Source of the DNA: JAHRVQ01 sp047616645
GTDB taxonomy: Bacteria; Pseudomonadota; Gammaproteobacteria; Pseudomonadales; Azotimanducaceae
NCBI GenBank assembly: GCA_047616645.1
Contig: JBLHIH010000136.1
Location: 1-10,543, forward strand
Reading direction: 5' to 3'
DNA: 10,543 nucleotides
Position numbers and translations under genes: made by a program
Notes under the pieces: generated by a model
Databases searched by the model: none
The model's input: the letters and a program-made list of their open reading frames with translations, nothing else
Told to the model about the DNA's origin: nothing
In this document: piece after piece, positions 1 to 7,050 of the stretch
How the letters are laid out: each line of letters starts with the position of its first letter
Position numbering within the stretch: position 1 is the stretch's first letter

Positions 1-420
1 GACAGCACGAGCAAACATTAAGCGATTTTGCTGTCCACCACTAAGATCTCCTACTCGATATTGGCTTTCTGTACTGGTAAATCCCAGCTCATTGAGTAAT
101 TGTTCAACTTTGAAATAGTTAGACTCTCGTTGCTCTTCGGTAAATTTATTCGCAAGCGCGTCAGAGAGGCTGAGGTCGATTAAGGAAGGATCGATAAATT
201 GTTCTACAGTCTCTAACTGCAAGCTTCTGCTTCGAGATAGATCTCCGTTATCGGCCTCTAGGGTTCCATTGATAATTGAAAGCAGGGTGGATTTCCCGGA
301 TCCATTGTGACCGACAAGACCAATTCGATCACCTTGATTAATAGTTAGATTTAAAGAGTCAAAGAGGTTTTTTGTTCCAGCGGAATGACAAATTCGATGA
401 CATTGTATGAGTAAACTCAC
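1..420 (-). CDS. ABC-F family ATPase, N-terminal part (cut by the left edge)
   Basis: This is the first 140 codons of a soluble ATP-binding cassette protein; the rest lies beyond the window. The reading begins VSLLIQCHRICHSAG. It then shows a Walker A motif (GHNGSGKST, about residues 37-45) and, near the visible end, the ABC signature LSGGQ followed by QNRLMFARAV. No membrane segment is visible, and the gene opens directly into the ATPase domain. This fits the ABC-F group (Uup, YheS, EttA, YbiT), tandem-ATPase proteins acting on ribosomes or DNA intermediates rather than transporters. The second domain and linker are not visible, so the subgroup cannot be decided. The start is a GTG that overlaps the TGA stop of the upstream glutaredoxin-like gene in a four-base GTGA, suggesting translational coupling. 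Walker B must lie outside the window. Family call is firm; subgroup is open. Confidence 0.85.
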   Translation of the reverse strand, partial: MSLLIQCHRICHSAGTKNLFDSLNLTINQGDRIGLVGHNGSGKSTLLSIINGTLEADNGDLSRSRSLQLETVEQFIDPSLIDLSLSDALANKFTEEQRESNYFKVEQLLNELGFTSTESQYRVGDLSGGQQNRLMFARAV

Positions 421-665
421 ATCCGTTCCAGAAAAGTTTTTAGGGTTTGATAAGTAAAAGGCCAACCGAGTTCTGGACCATTTTCTGATGTTTGAATGAC
501 GGGAATTCGAATGCCATATTTTTCAATGAGGGTATCGGAGTTACCGATTTCAATCTCTTTGATCGCGATGGCCTTATCCTTTATATTGTATTCATTTAGT
601 ATTTTGAGCGCATCGGAGCAGAGATGACATCCCAAGGTTGTGTATAGTCTGACAGTGATGGGCAC
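417..665 (-). CDS. Small glutaredoxin-like (DUF836-type) protein
   Basis: An 82-residue protein beginning MPITVRLYTTLGCHLC. It has the short thioredoxin-fold layout: a first beta strand, a CxxC pair (Cys13 and Cys16, in GCHLC), an alternating helix/strand middle, then IRIPV with the cis-proline expected after the second half of the fold (IPV, about residue 54). This matches the compact glutaredoxin family that Pfam calls DUF836, presumed thiol-disulfide exchange proteins of unknown substrate. The start codon is GTG, preceded by AGGA about nine bases upstream, a reasonable ribosome binding site. It lies 51 bases downstream of tatD, and its stop overlaps the GTG start of the ABC-F gene, so the three are probably one transcript. 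The family call is fairly sure; a cellular role is not inferable. Confidence 0.82.
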   Translation of the reverse strand: MPITVRLYTTLGCHLCSDALKILNEYNIKDKAIAIKEIEIGNSDTLIEKYGIRIPVIQTSENGPELGWPFTYQTLKTFLERM

Positions 666-716
666 GGTATTTGTCCTATTACTTATTTGGATCTTGAGAC
701 ATATAGATTGATTCGA

Positions 717-1529
717 TTAAATAATCTGATCCAAAGGTGGCAGTCTAAAGAAGTTTATTGCATTTTTAGTCGTTTGACTTGCGATATCTTCATATGAGGT
801 TTCTAGAATGTCCGCAATAAACTGACAAATGTGGATTAGGTTTTGTGGCTCGTTTCGTCTTGATTTTGGTTTTGGCCTTATGGTTCGTGGCATAAGATAG
901 GGAGAGTCTGTTTCTATCATCAATTTTCTCATTGGAATATCTTTCAATAAGGGTATTAAATGTGTGCCGCGCCGCTCATCGCAGACCCAGCCAGTGATAC
1001 CAATGGAACAATCGAGGTCAAGATAAGCGTGTAGTGCTTCCTTCTCCCCAGTAAAACAGTGTACGACAACCTCGCTTAATTTATCCCGATAGGGTTGAAG
1101 CACATTTTTGAATGCGGGATAGGCATCTCGTTCATGTAAAAATAGAGGAAGACCGGTTTCTATTGCGAGTTCTATGTGTGATTCAAAAGATGCGATTTGA
1201 ACTGCTCTAGGGCTGATGTCTCTAAAATAGTCCAATCCAGTTTCACCGATGGCTTTGACTTGTGGCTCTGCTGACAATTTGCGAAGCCGATCTATCACAG
1301 ATGAGTTTGTGTCTTCTGCGTAGTGAGGATGTATCCCCACTGTTGAAAATAGATTCTTAGGAAGCCTTTGGGCAAGTTTAAGTGCGCCTTCGCTACTCGT
1401 TAAATCAGCACCGGTAACAATGAGTTGATTGATATGTTTTAAGGATGCAGCCTTTAGAACAGACTCCAAGTCATCTGAGAAAGATTCGTGGGTTAGATTT
1501 GCACCAATATCGATGAGATCAATTGACAT
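717..1529 (-). CDS. tatD: TatD metal-dependent DNase
   Basis: A 270-residue protein of the TatD amidohydrolase-fold nucleases, which use divalent metal to degrade DNA 3' to 5' and act in repair of oxidative damage; it is cytoplasmic. Unlike YcfH and YjjV, which begin with a DSHxH metal motif, this protein opens with LIDIGANLT, as in E. coli TatD (DIGVNLT). Other signature segments are VGIHPH (64-69), AIGETGLD with Glu96, FLHERDA with His132, VVHCFTG with His157, GITGWVCDERRG (177-188) and IETDSPYLMPR with Asp208. The block KPKSRRNEP (220-228) is also TatD-specific. The length is normal for the family. No clear Shine-Dalgarno precedes the ATG, but a perfect TATAAT lies about 28 bases upstream of it, so the 5' leader may be very short. 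It is followed by the glutaredoxin-like and ABC-F genes on the same strand. Confidence 0.95.
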   Translation of the reverse strand: MSIDLIDIGANLTHESFSDDLESVLKAASLKHINQLIVTGADLTSSEGALKLAQRLPKNLFSTVGIHPHYAEDTNSSVIDRLRKLSAEPQVKAIGETGLDYFRDISPRAVQIASFESHIELAIETGLPLFLHERDAYPAFKNVLQPYRDKLSEVVVHCFTGEKEALHAYLDLDCSIGITGWVCDERRGTHLIPLLKDIPMRKLMIETDSPYLMPRTIRPKPKSRRNEPQNLIHICQFIADILETSYEDIASQTTKNAINFFRLPPLDQII

Positions 1530-1556
1530 GTCGTTTAACTATAGGTGAAAAAAAGA

Positions 1557-1562
1557 ATTATA
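1557..1562 (-). promoter_or_regulatory. Candidate -10 box for tatD
   Basis: On the minus strand this reads TATAAT, a perfect sigma70 -10 hexamer, followed by a run of T. It would start transcription about 20 bases ahead of the tatD ATG. No good -35 is seen at 16-18 bases spacing (the region reads GGGTCGG), so the call rests on the -10 alone. If used, it gives the tatD, glutaredoxin-like and ABC-F genes their own promoter inside the minus-strand run. Confidence 0.4.
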
Positions 1563-1704
1563 CCCGACTTAGCTAGTTCCCGACCCTAAATTGGTGAATT
1601 CTGCTAAAAATCGCCAAACTGTAAGTGAGTTAGATATCACCTTAAAACCCTTAAAAGGGAAGTGCAGAACACTGCTTAGTTGACGTTTTTTTTCTGTATG
1701 TGTG

Positions 1705-2910
1705 TTAGGAGGGAATGGATTGATGCCAGACGATACTCTCTTGATGGACGTCATTGATATATTCTGGTGAAATTCCATACTTCAAAAGGTAAGGCCAGTT
1801 TAATTCGCCAAATTCGGCTTTTTCTAAATGAATTACCGTTGCTAAAATCTCTCCATAAAGCCCTTTTTGATATAGAAGTGCATCGATTAGCTCTTCGTTT
1901 AGAGAAAGCTTATTGACAACCGATTCAAGGGGCTGATCAAAAAATGCATCTAAGAGTGAAAATAAACCCACCGAGAAAAATACCGAAGTTTGATCTTTAG
2001 ATACTTTCAACCCTAGTTTTTCAAACATTCTGGCCCGTAACACCGATTGATCTTTTAGCGCGTTTGGCTTGTCGGATAGCTTAGAAAGTGCCAACAAACT
2101 CGCCAAACTGCGAATCAGATCTAAACCTAGGTAGATGATAGCTTTAGCTAAGGACTCAATTTTTCTTCTGGGTAGATTACTTGCTGAGTTAACAAGTTTA
2201 AGTACTTTGAAACTAAGTACTGGATCTCGAGAGATTAATGCTTCCAACTCATCAATGCCGATTGTGGGATTTTGTAACTTGTTGAGTAACTCAAGTACCA
2301 ATAGTTTACTCGGAGGGATGTCTTTCCCAGAAATGATTTCTGGTCTACTTAAAAAGAACCCTTGAAATAAGCCAAAGCCCAAACCTCGACACCTCTCCCA
2401 CATTTCATTACTTTCAACTTTTTCTGCCAGCAGGGTGACATTGTATTTTCTAAGTTGAGCAACATGATCTTCAAGCTCTTCATTGCTTAGCGATAAAACG
2501 TCGATTTAAACAATATCAGCGAAGGGTAAGATACGGTGACTTTGATCACTGTAGATGAAATCATCTAATGCAATTGTATAGTTCTGGTCTCTTAAGGCAG
2601 ATAAACGCTTAACTAAACTGTCAGTGATGTTGATGTCTTCAAGTACCTCTATGACAAAGTGATTTTTGTCAAATGGTGGTGGTTCTGCAATCAACTTTTC
2701 AGTGAAAATTATATATGCCTTCTTATTGCCGATGATTTTATCGATATTAAAATGTGTGAAAACGTTAACCAAGACTTCTGAAGTTGCCTTATCTCCATTG
2801 ACCACATTTGCATGATTATTATCGTATTGCCGAAATAATAATTCATAAGCAACTATCTGATTAGTCTGATCAAAAATTGGCTGTCGAGCCATGAGTACAC
2901 GTTCGTGCAT
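1705..2910 (-). pseudogene. EAL-like/HDOD signalling protein interrupted by an in-frame TAA
   Basis: Read through one stop, this is a 401-residue protein with the standard layout of EAL-HDOD proteins: a degenerate EAL domain and then an HDOD domain. Such proteins act as regulators of motility, biofilm or c-di-GMP-linked signalling rather than as enzymes. Residues 1-134 hold ARQPIFD and YELLFR, with ELL in place of EAL, FVIEVLED and LDDF (115-118). Codon 135 is TAA (2506-2508). After it the same frame continues IDVLSLS, LLAEKVES and LFQGFFLSRPE (end of the EAL fold), then the HDOD helices from about codon 199 (SKLLVLELL, ISRDPVLSFKVLKLVNSAS). Relatives normally read DIVKID-like at the break, so AAA to TAA is the simplest explanation. 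ELL and missing acidic motifs argue against phosphodiesterase activity even if intact. The 5' part alone gives 134 residues. The 3' part could restart at ATG 2401-2403, without a clear ribosome site. Sequencing error and readthrough are alternatives. Confidence 0.85.
2506..2508 (-). other. Premature TAA codon inside the EAL-HDOD gene
   Basis: The minus strand reads GCT GAT ATT GTT TAA ATC GAC GTT, that is A-D-I-V-stop-I-D-V. The frame is unchanged on both sides and this is the only stop in 402 codons. A single A-to-T change from AAA (Lys) produces it. The base after the stop is A, not one of the especially leaky contexts such as UGA followed by C. Confidence 0.9.
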
Positions 2911-2912
2911 GA

Positions 2913-3413
2913 TTAGAATAACTCTATGTCGTCACCGGAGTCGTCTTCCAGAGGCGCTTGGCTAAAATTGTGATGATAGATTTCTAAGGCCTCAGCAACA
3001 CTCGCTCCCATAGTGATGTGTTCGAACATGATGTGCTCGATCTCCATTGGGTAGCTATCCTTGATATCTAGTTGTAATTGTTTGCAGTATTCTTGGGGGT
3101 GGTAGTGATCTGCCGTCGAAATAATATTGCAACCCTTACTGGGTGCAGTCGTTACATGTTCCAGTCGTTGTGTGTTGCTGTCGTGAAATTGACACGCGGA
3201 AATTGACAACTTCAGCGGGTCACTTATTTTCTTAGCGGATAACCGCTGAAAGACTTCGGTATCTTCGTACATAGATGTTTCTATCTGAACCGTCGACAGA
3301 TACAACATGATTGATGTTTCTTTTAACTGAGACCGTTCTGTGTAGCAAGTTGGGCTAGGACTTGAATCCATTAATATGTACTCTACCAATTTGAATGACA
3401 AATGGTTGCGCAT
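2913..3413 (-). CDS. Unrecognised protein directly upstream of the EAL-HDOD gene
   Basis: I do not recognise this protein. From the ATG used here it has 166 residues beginning MRNHLSFKLVEYILMDSS. It is soluble-looking, with no signal peptide or membrane segment. It has five cysteines and a histidine-rich, acidic C-terminal half that includes a likely helix (MEIEHIMFEHITMGASVAE) and ends in a negatively charged tail, DDSGDDIELF. The stop is 2 bases before the EAL-HDOD ATG, which strongly suggests one transcript and translational coupling, so a role in the same signalling pathway is a reasonable guess and no more. The start is uncertain. The open frame reaches a TTG at 3443 and another ATG at 3428, neither with a good ribosome site. 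An ATG at 3371 (MDSSPSP) has GGTAGAG nine bases upstream and is a serious alternative. It lies 93 bases downstream of slt with this start. Confidence 0.6.
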   Translation of the reverse strand: MRNHLSFKLVEYILMDSSPSPTCYTERSQLKETSIMLYLSTVQIETSMYEDTEVFQRLSAKKISDPLKLSISACQFHDSNTQRLEHVTTAPSKGCNIISTADHYHPQEYCKQLQLDIKDSYPMEIEHIMFEHITMGASVAEALEIYHHNFSQAPLEDDSGDDIELF

Positions 3414-3506
3414 CGCACCGGGATGCATGCCTATGCAACACAAGTTCTATTGATAAGCATAGTTGAAGTGGTTGTACTTGCAGGCTTAAAATTATGGTAG
3501 ATCAGA

Positions 3507-5552
3507 TTAGGGGCCGGTGCGTGATACAAGTGACTTGTCAAGGGCTTTCCGCCTACCTAAGTCTAATTCCTGAGGACTGAATAGTAGGGCTTCATTATTC
3601 AGTCGGTGCTGATAGATGCTAGAGAACATCAATACATTGATGACATAGCTACGTGTCTCTTTGAAGGGAATCGTTTCAATCCAGACATCGAGGGGTATGC
3701 TATCGTCACGCCATTTTCTAGCCCGCGAAGGGCCTGCGTTGTAGGCAGCTGATGCGAGAACACGACTGTAGTCGAATTTCCTAAGTAGTTGGCCTAGATA
3801 GGTACTGCCGATACTGATATTGATCTCGGGATCAGTCAGTCGCTTGTTGCTGGGTGTCTTTTTTTCTTTCAGCACGTATTGCGCGGTTGAAGGAAGAACT
3901 TGCATTATACCCAAGGCACCAGCACTCGACTTTGCATCTGGCATAAAGGCGCTCTCCTGTCTCGCAATTGCCAGGCTCCAGCTTAAGGGAATGTCTGATG
4001 CTCTAGCACCTGAAATAAAATTATGGGTATAGGCGAAGGGAAAACGGATGTTAAGGTCGTTTCGATTTTTGGCCTGAATGGTCGATTGAATCGATTGTTT
4101 GTACCATCCCCATTTTTGAGCCAAATACGCCGCAATCTGATGTTCTTTTGCTGAAAAGTCATTGGTGGTAAAACGCCACTCTCTGCGAGCTTGGGTTTTT
4201 TCTCCTAGAATAAATAGTTCGAGCGCTCTTTGTATACCAGGTGTCTCCTCCAATGCGAGTATTTCTTCCTGTGCGACGTCAACGGCATCATTATTGTACT
4301 GATAGTCCTTTTTTAGTGCATCGGCAGCAAGAAAACCGTAGAAGCTACGTTCTTTTGATAGGGTTTCATAAATCTGATTGCCTTTTACGCGATTTTCATC
4401 CACCTTGGATTGAGTAAAAGCTCTTGCCTTCCAATATTGCCAGCGCTCTGAATGTTGACTTTTAACATCAAGGCTATTGAGTTGAGAGAGGGTATTTTCC
4501 CAATTTAATTGACGAAGTGAACTCAATAGCCGTTTTTCAATTATGCGCTGATCATTCGTTATCTCTGAGGGAATTCGATCTAGCGCACTTATATTCTTAG
4601 GTAAACTTGCTAAACGCATCGCGATATAAAGGTAGGTTTGCTTTAGCGCATCGGTATCAAAATTTTGTTCTACCTTATATTTTTCTAGATGCTTGAGTGC
4701 ACTTAGGGGATCTTTATGCGCTAGACGTTTTAGTCCGTGAAGTATTACCTCTTGGCTTTTTTCATTTTCTTGATCATTTTTTGGAGAAAGTTTTCTATGT
4801 TGTATGACATTCGACGGTCGACGATGAACAAGTAAATAGTTGCTCGCAAGGACCTTGTCCGCTTTATGAAGGAAGCGTTGTAGATAAGATGCCAGGCTCA
4901 CTTTGTTTGCGTTTAGGGATAGGGTAAAGCGTTCCCATGCAATATCTCGGGTAAGTCTTCCTGCGTCTTTCCAAACTTTAAAAATTGAATCACAGGCGTC
5001 TGGTTGAGAATAGTTAACCAACCAGAGCTTGTTGGCGATTGAAAATGCGGCTTCTATTTTACCCGTTCTATATAAGGCGTAGGCTTGATAACACCGATTT
5101 TTCGAGCTAGCACTCTGTTCCTGATAGTGCTTAAGAAAAGTTTCCCACTTATTGTTTTTTGCGAAATTCCGAAGCCATTTCTGACGAAGCTGATTGGCAA
5201 GGGGTGTATCCTGGTACTGTGAAATAAATGAGAGAATTCCGGATTCAGTTTGCCGAGAAATTCGATGTGCTTTCTCTGTGTACTCGATATATGGGTAAAG
5301 CGGGTAGTCGCGAATCTTCAAACCAACTTTACTCAGAGTTTGTTTATACTTTGTTCTTTGGTTTGATTTTATTAGGTAAATGAGATCGTTATAAATTTCT
5401 CGTTTGTCAAAATTTGAAACAAGCTTGCTCTCGGCAACCTTAAATTCTGTTCCTGCGTACCCAGTGCCGGCTTGAGCGTCAAGTATGAAAGCACTGATGC
5501 AGAAAACAAGAAGACCTAAGGAAGACATTAAAGGGTGTGATTTCGGTCGCAT
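3507..5552 (-). CDS. slt: Soluble lytic murein transglycosylase (Slt70 type)
   Basis: A 681-residue periplasmic enzyme that cleaves the MurNAc-GlcNAc bond of peptidoglycan to give 1,6-anhydromuropeptides, used in wall turnover and recycling. The N-terminus is a signal peptide (MRPKSHPLM, a hydrophobic stretch to about 24, likely cut after AQA at 28); no lipobox Cys is present at the cleavage site. Residues about 40-500 form the long alpha-helical superhelix of Slt70, including the conserved WQYWKARAF (371-379). The C-terminal catalytic SLT domain runs about 518-650. It has IARQESAF with the catalytic Glu533, GALGIMQ (545-551) and AAYNAGP (602-608). The length is slightly above that of E. coli Slt, with a short basic C-terminal tail. 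The ribosome site is weak (AGAAAG). It lies 101 bases downstream of the stress-protein gene on the same strand. Confidence 0.95.
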   Translation of the reverse strand: MRPKSHPLMSSLGLLVFCISAFILDAQAGTGYAGTEFKVAESKLVSNFDKREIYNDLIYLIKSNQRTKYKQTLSKVGLKIRDYPLYPYIEYTEKAHRISRQTESGILSFISQYQDTPLANQLRQKWLRNFAKNNKWETFLKHYQEQSASSKNRCYQAYALYRTGKIEAAFSIANKLWLVNYSQPDACDSIFKVWKDAGRLTRDIAWERFTLSLNANKVSLASYLQRFLHKADKVLASNYLLVHRRPSNVIQHRKLSPKNDQENEKSQEVILHGLKRLAHKDPLSALKHLEKYKVEQNFDTDALKQTYLYIAMRLASLPKNISALDRIPSEITNDQRIIEKRLLSSLRQLNWENTLSQLNSLDVKSQHSERWQYWKARAFTQSKVDENRVKGNQIYETLSKERSFYGFLAADALKKDYQYNNDAVDVAQEEILALEETPGIQRALELFILGEKTQARREWRFTTNDFSAKEHQIAAYLAQKWGWYKQSIQSTIQAKNRNDLNIRFPFAYTHNFISGARASDIPLSWSLAIARQESAFMPDAKSSAGALGIMQVLPSTAQYVLKEKKTPSNKRLTDPEINISIGSTYLGQLLRKFDYSRVLASAAYNAGPSRARKWRDDSIPLDVWIETIPFKETRSYVINVLMFSSIYQHRLNNEALLFSPQELDLGRRKALDKSLVSRTGP

Positions 5553-5653
5553 TATCTTTCTAGTAAACTTAATTGAGGTTTAAAGATAGCGAATTTGTAT
5601 GCGGAAGGTAAAGTCTTGATAAACTTTTTATCTGGTTATTTTGAAGTTCAACC

Positions 5654-6088
5654 TTAATTTCCGACTCTAACCGCGAGGACATCACAAGGTGCTCCGTGAA
5701 GTACACCGTTGGCAGTTGATCCTAATAGAAGGGCTAAACCATGCCTGCCATGGCTGCCAACAACGATAAGGTCAGCATTGATCTGATTTGCTAAGGAGTG
5801 AATTTCCGTTTCTGGTCGACCAAAAATAAGGTGTTGGTCTTCTTCGGGGATACTGAGGCTTTTGGCAAATTCCGATAAATGGATCTTGGCGGTATCCTGA
5901 ATTTGCTCCTGAATGGTGGATAGATCCATTGGTATATCCCCGCCATAGGCAAGGCTTAGTGGTTCTATGACGTGGAGACAACTGAGTTTAGCCCCACTGG
6001 CCGCTCGTAGGGCGCAAGCACGTTTAGCGACTAAACGAGATTCTTCTGTCAGGTCTACTGCAGCGAGAATATGTGTATATTCAGCCAT
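5654..6088 (-). CDS. Universal stress protein (UspA family)
   Basis: A 144-residue cytoplasmic single-domain Usp protein. It opens with the family strand HILAAVDLTEES, where Asp12 is the usual nucleotide-contacting residue. Near the C-terminus it has the phosphate-binding loop GSHGRHG...GSTAN (Gly111, Gly114, then Gly123-Ser124 and Asn127), followed by CDVLAVRV. This G-x2-G-x8-GS pattern is close to the ATP-binding Usp consensus (usually nine residues), so nucleotide binding is likely. Proteins of this family are induced in growth arrest and other stress; their exact activity is generally unclear. The ATG is preceded by AGAGGT about seven bases away, a good ribosome site. A candidate promoter lies at 6150-6178. 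It is divergent from the small membrane-protein gene at 6304. Confidence 0.93.
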   Translation of the reverse strand: MAEYTHILAAVDLTEESRLVAKRACALRAASGAKLSCLHVIEPLSLAYGGDIPMDLSTIQEQIQDTAKIHLSEFAKSLSIPEEDQHLIFGRPETEIHSLANQINADLIVVGSHGRHGLALLLGSTANGVLHGAPCDVLAVRVGN

Positions 6089-6149
6089 GTCTTCTACCTC
6101 TTAAGTCTGCTCAATTAATTTTGTTATTATTTGATCTTAAGCTTTGGCA

Positions 6150-6178
6150 AATGTACACAGGTTCAATGAGAGTCTCAA
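6150..6178 (-). promoter_or_regulatory. Candidate sigma70 promoter for the universal stress protein gene
   Basis: On the minus strand TTGAGA (6178-6173) and TACATT (6155-6150) are separated by 17 bases, with four to five matches in the -35 and four in the -10. The predicted start of transcription near 6143 gives a leader of about 55 bases carrying the AGAGGT ribosome site. It may also serve slt, as I see no stronger promoter in the 101-base gap between the two genes. Confidence 0.45.
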
Positions 6179-6224
6179 GAAAGTTTTGCAATGAAGTGTA
6201 AGTATCTTCGAGTTTTATAAATAG

Positions 6225-6233
6225 TGGTAATAT
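6225..6233 (+). promoter_or_regulatory. Candidate extended -10 promoter for the gene at 6304
   Basis: TGG followed by TAATAT forms an extended -10 element (TGn plus hexamer). The expected -35 position reads TCTTCG and is poor, which is tolerable for extended -10 promoters. It would give a leader of about 64 bases before the GTG start. It is divergent from the stress-protein promoter in the same 215-base gap. Confidence 0.33.
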
Positions 6234-6303
6234 AGTATCGTCTGGTGAATAACCGGTATCTATTCAGGTATGGGGAGAGCTTAGGTTTTTAAGGCAGATT
6301 GAT

Positions 6304-6846
6304 GTGGTTTACCTGATCAGCATTTTTGTAATACTCATGATATTGGCGCCGATTCTCGCCATTCTGCCGAGTGCGGAACAAAAAGATCAATTAAAAAAGC
6401 GTAAACTTGCGATGGCAAAGGGCGTACGAGTTCAGCTGACTCATGTTGATGATCCGGATCCGGATCCGTCGAAATATCTATCTAATACAGGTCAGCCATT
6501 AGATAGGAAATTACCAATTGTAGCTTATCGCTTAGCGCGTCCTCGCCCTGAGATGTGGCATGAAAGACCGGCGGCTAATTGGGGTTTTTTCCAAGCAAGA
6601 GAAACGTCTATTTCAACTGTGGTTGATTATGGCGTTACAGGCTGGCACTGTGATCAAAGCCCTCAAAATGGATTCAGCCCAGTTTGGGAAAAGTTTTTTC
6701 AAGAGAAATTACCTCGTTTGCCAAGGGATGTTATCCGCGTTGAGGAAAATAAATTTATGGTGACAATATACTGGAAAGAAAAAGGCGAAGTAGATGAAGT
6801 GCTCGATTTTCTCTGTACCTGTACTCAATTGGAGTTTGATAATTAG
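6304..6846 (+). CDS. Conserved-looking single-span membrane protein of unknown function
   Basis: A 180-residue protein whose function I do not recognise. Residues 2-22 (VYLISIFVILMILAPILAIL) form one hydrophobic segment. It is followed at once by a basic stretch (KDQLKKRKLAMAKG, 27-40), so by the positive-inside rule the C-terminal part is probably cytoplasmic. A DPDPDP run (50-55) then leads into a globular region rich in Trp, Pro and Arg (ARPRPEMWHERPAANWGFF, 78-96). Three cysteines are present (116, 171, 173), two of them in a CTC near the end. The start is GTG with AAGG nine bases upstream; an ATG two bases earlier is out of frame. It lies upstream of topA on the same strand but 204 bases away. 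topA has its own promoters in that gap, so coupling is weak. From memory, Pseudomonas has a similar small protein near topA; a database search would settle this. Confidence 0.8.
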   Translation: MVYLISIFVILMILAPILAILPSAEQKDQLKKRKLAMAKGVRVQLTHVDDPDPDPSKYLSNTGQPLDRKLPIVAYRLARPRPEMWHERPAANWGFFQARETSISTVVDYGVTGWHCDQSPQNGFSPVWEKFFQEKLPRLPRDVIRVEENKFMVTIYWKEKGEVDEVLDFLCTCTQLEFDN

Positions 6847-6890
6847 TCGCGCGTTGAGGGCATTTTGGAAGGTGTTTCTAAAATTCAGGC

Positions 6891-6921
6891 TTGACAAATC
6901 TATGGATTTCTCTGCTATGTT
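6891..6921 (+). promoter_or_regulatory. Candidate upstream topA promoter (P1)
   Basis: A perfect TTGACA (6891-6896) is followed after 19 bases by TATGTT (6916-6921), which has a TG one base ahead of it (6913-6914), an extended -10. The long spacer is compensated by the extended -10. Transcription would start near 6928, giving a leader of about 120 bases before topA. Confidence 0.5.
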
Positions 6922-6957
6922 AAAAGAGAAGTCGAGTTCGAGAGAAAAATTTTGTGC

Positions 6958-6986
6958 TTGACCTTGCGTTCCTAAAACACTATATA
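6958..6986 (+). promoter_or_regulatory. Candidate downstream topA promoter (P2)
   Basis: TTGACC (6958-6963, five of six) and TATATA (6981-6986, four of six) are separated by exactly 17 bases, the best-spaced promoter in the window. Transcription would start near 6993 and give a leader of about 58 bases. Multiple promoters ahead of topA are known in E. coli, where they respond to supercoiling and stress sigma factors; whether that applies here is inference. Confidence 0.6.
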
Positions 6987-7050
6987 TGTCGACTTTTTTA
7001 AATCTACAATAAAAGCGCAGAAATAAAACTGTACGAACTTAGGTAAAAAT

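Noticed and set aside
1648..1659. CCCTTAAAAGGG inverted repeat followed by TTTT on the minus strand, a possible terminator of the EAL-HDOD gene
   Set aside because: Only four base pairs can form with a realistic loop; not strong enough to annotate.
1569..1778. A minus-strand open frame of 69 codons overlapping the end of the EAL-HDOD gene
   Set aside because: It overlaps the HDOD end in another frame, has no domain or ribosome site, and covers mostly intergenic DNA.
2135..2365. A plus-strand open frame antisense to the HDOD region
   Set aside because: The HDOD reading of the other strand is clearly the real one; this is a shadow frame.
1705..2403. The HDOD part as an independent gene starting at ATG 2403
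   Set aside because: Codons 136-169, upstream of that ATG in the same frame, still encode conserved EAL-domain sequence, and no ribosome site precedes it, so a split by nonsense mutation explains it better.
3820..4032. A plus-strand open frame inside slt
   Set aside because: It lies antisense to the catalytic SLT domain and has no features of its own.
5618..5632. Hairpin GATAAA-CTT-TTTATC between the stress-protein and slt genes
   Set aside because: The stem is all weak AT pairs apart from one GC pair, with no T-tract; too weak to call a terminator.
5772..5981. A second minus-strand frame inside the universal stress protein gene
   Set aside because: It is wholly contained in a well-supported Usp gene in another frame.
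6451..6468. Repeated GATCCG units in the gene at 6304
   Set aside because: They simply encode the Asp-Pro run DPDPDP and remain in frame; no need for another explanation.
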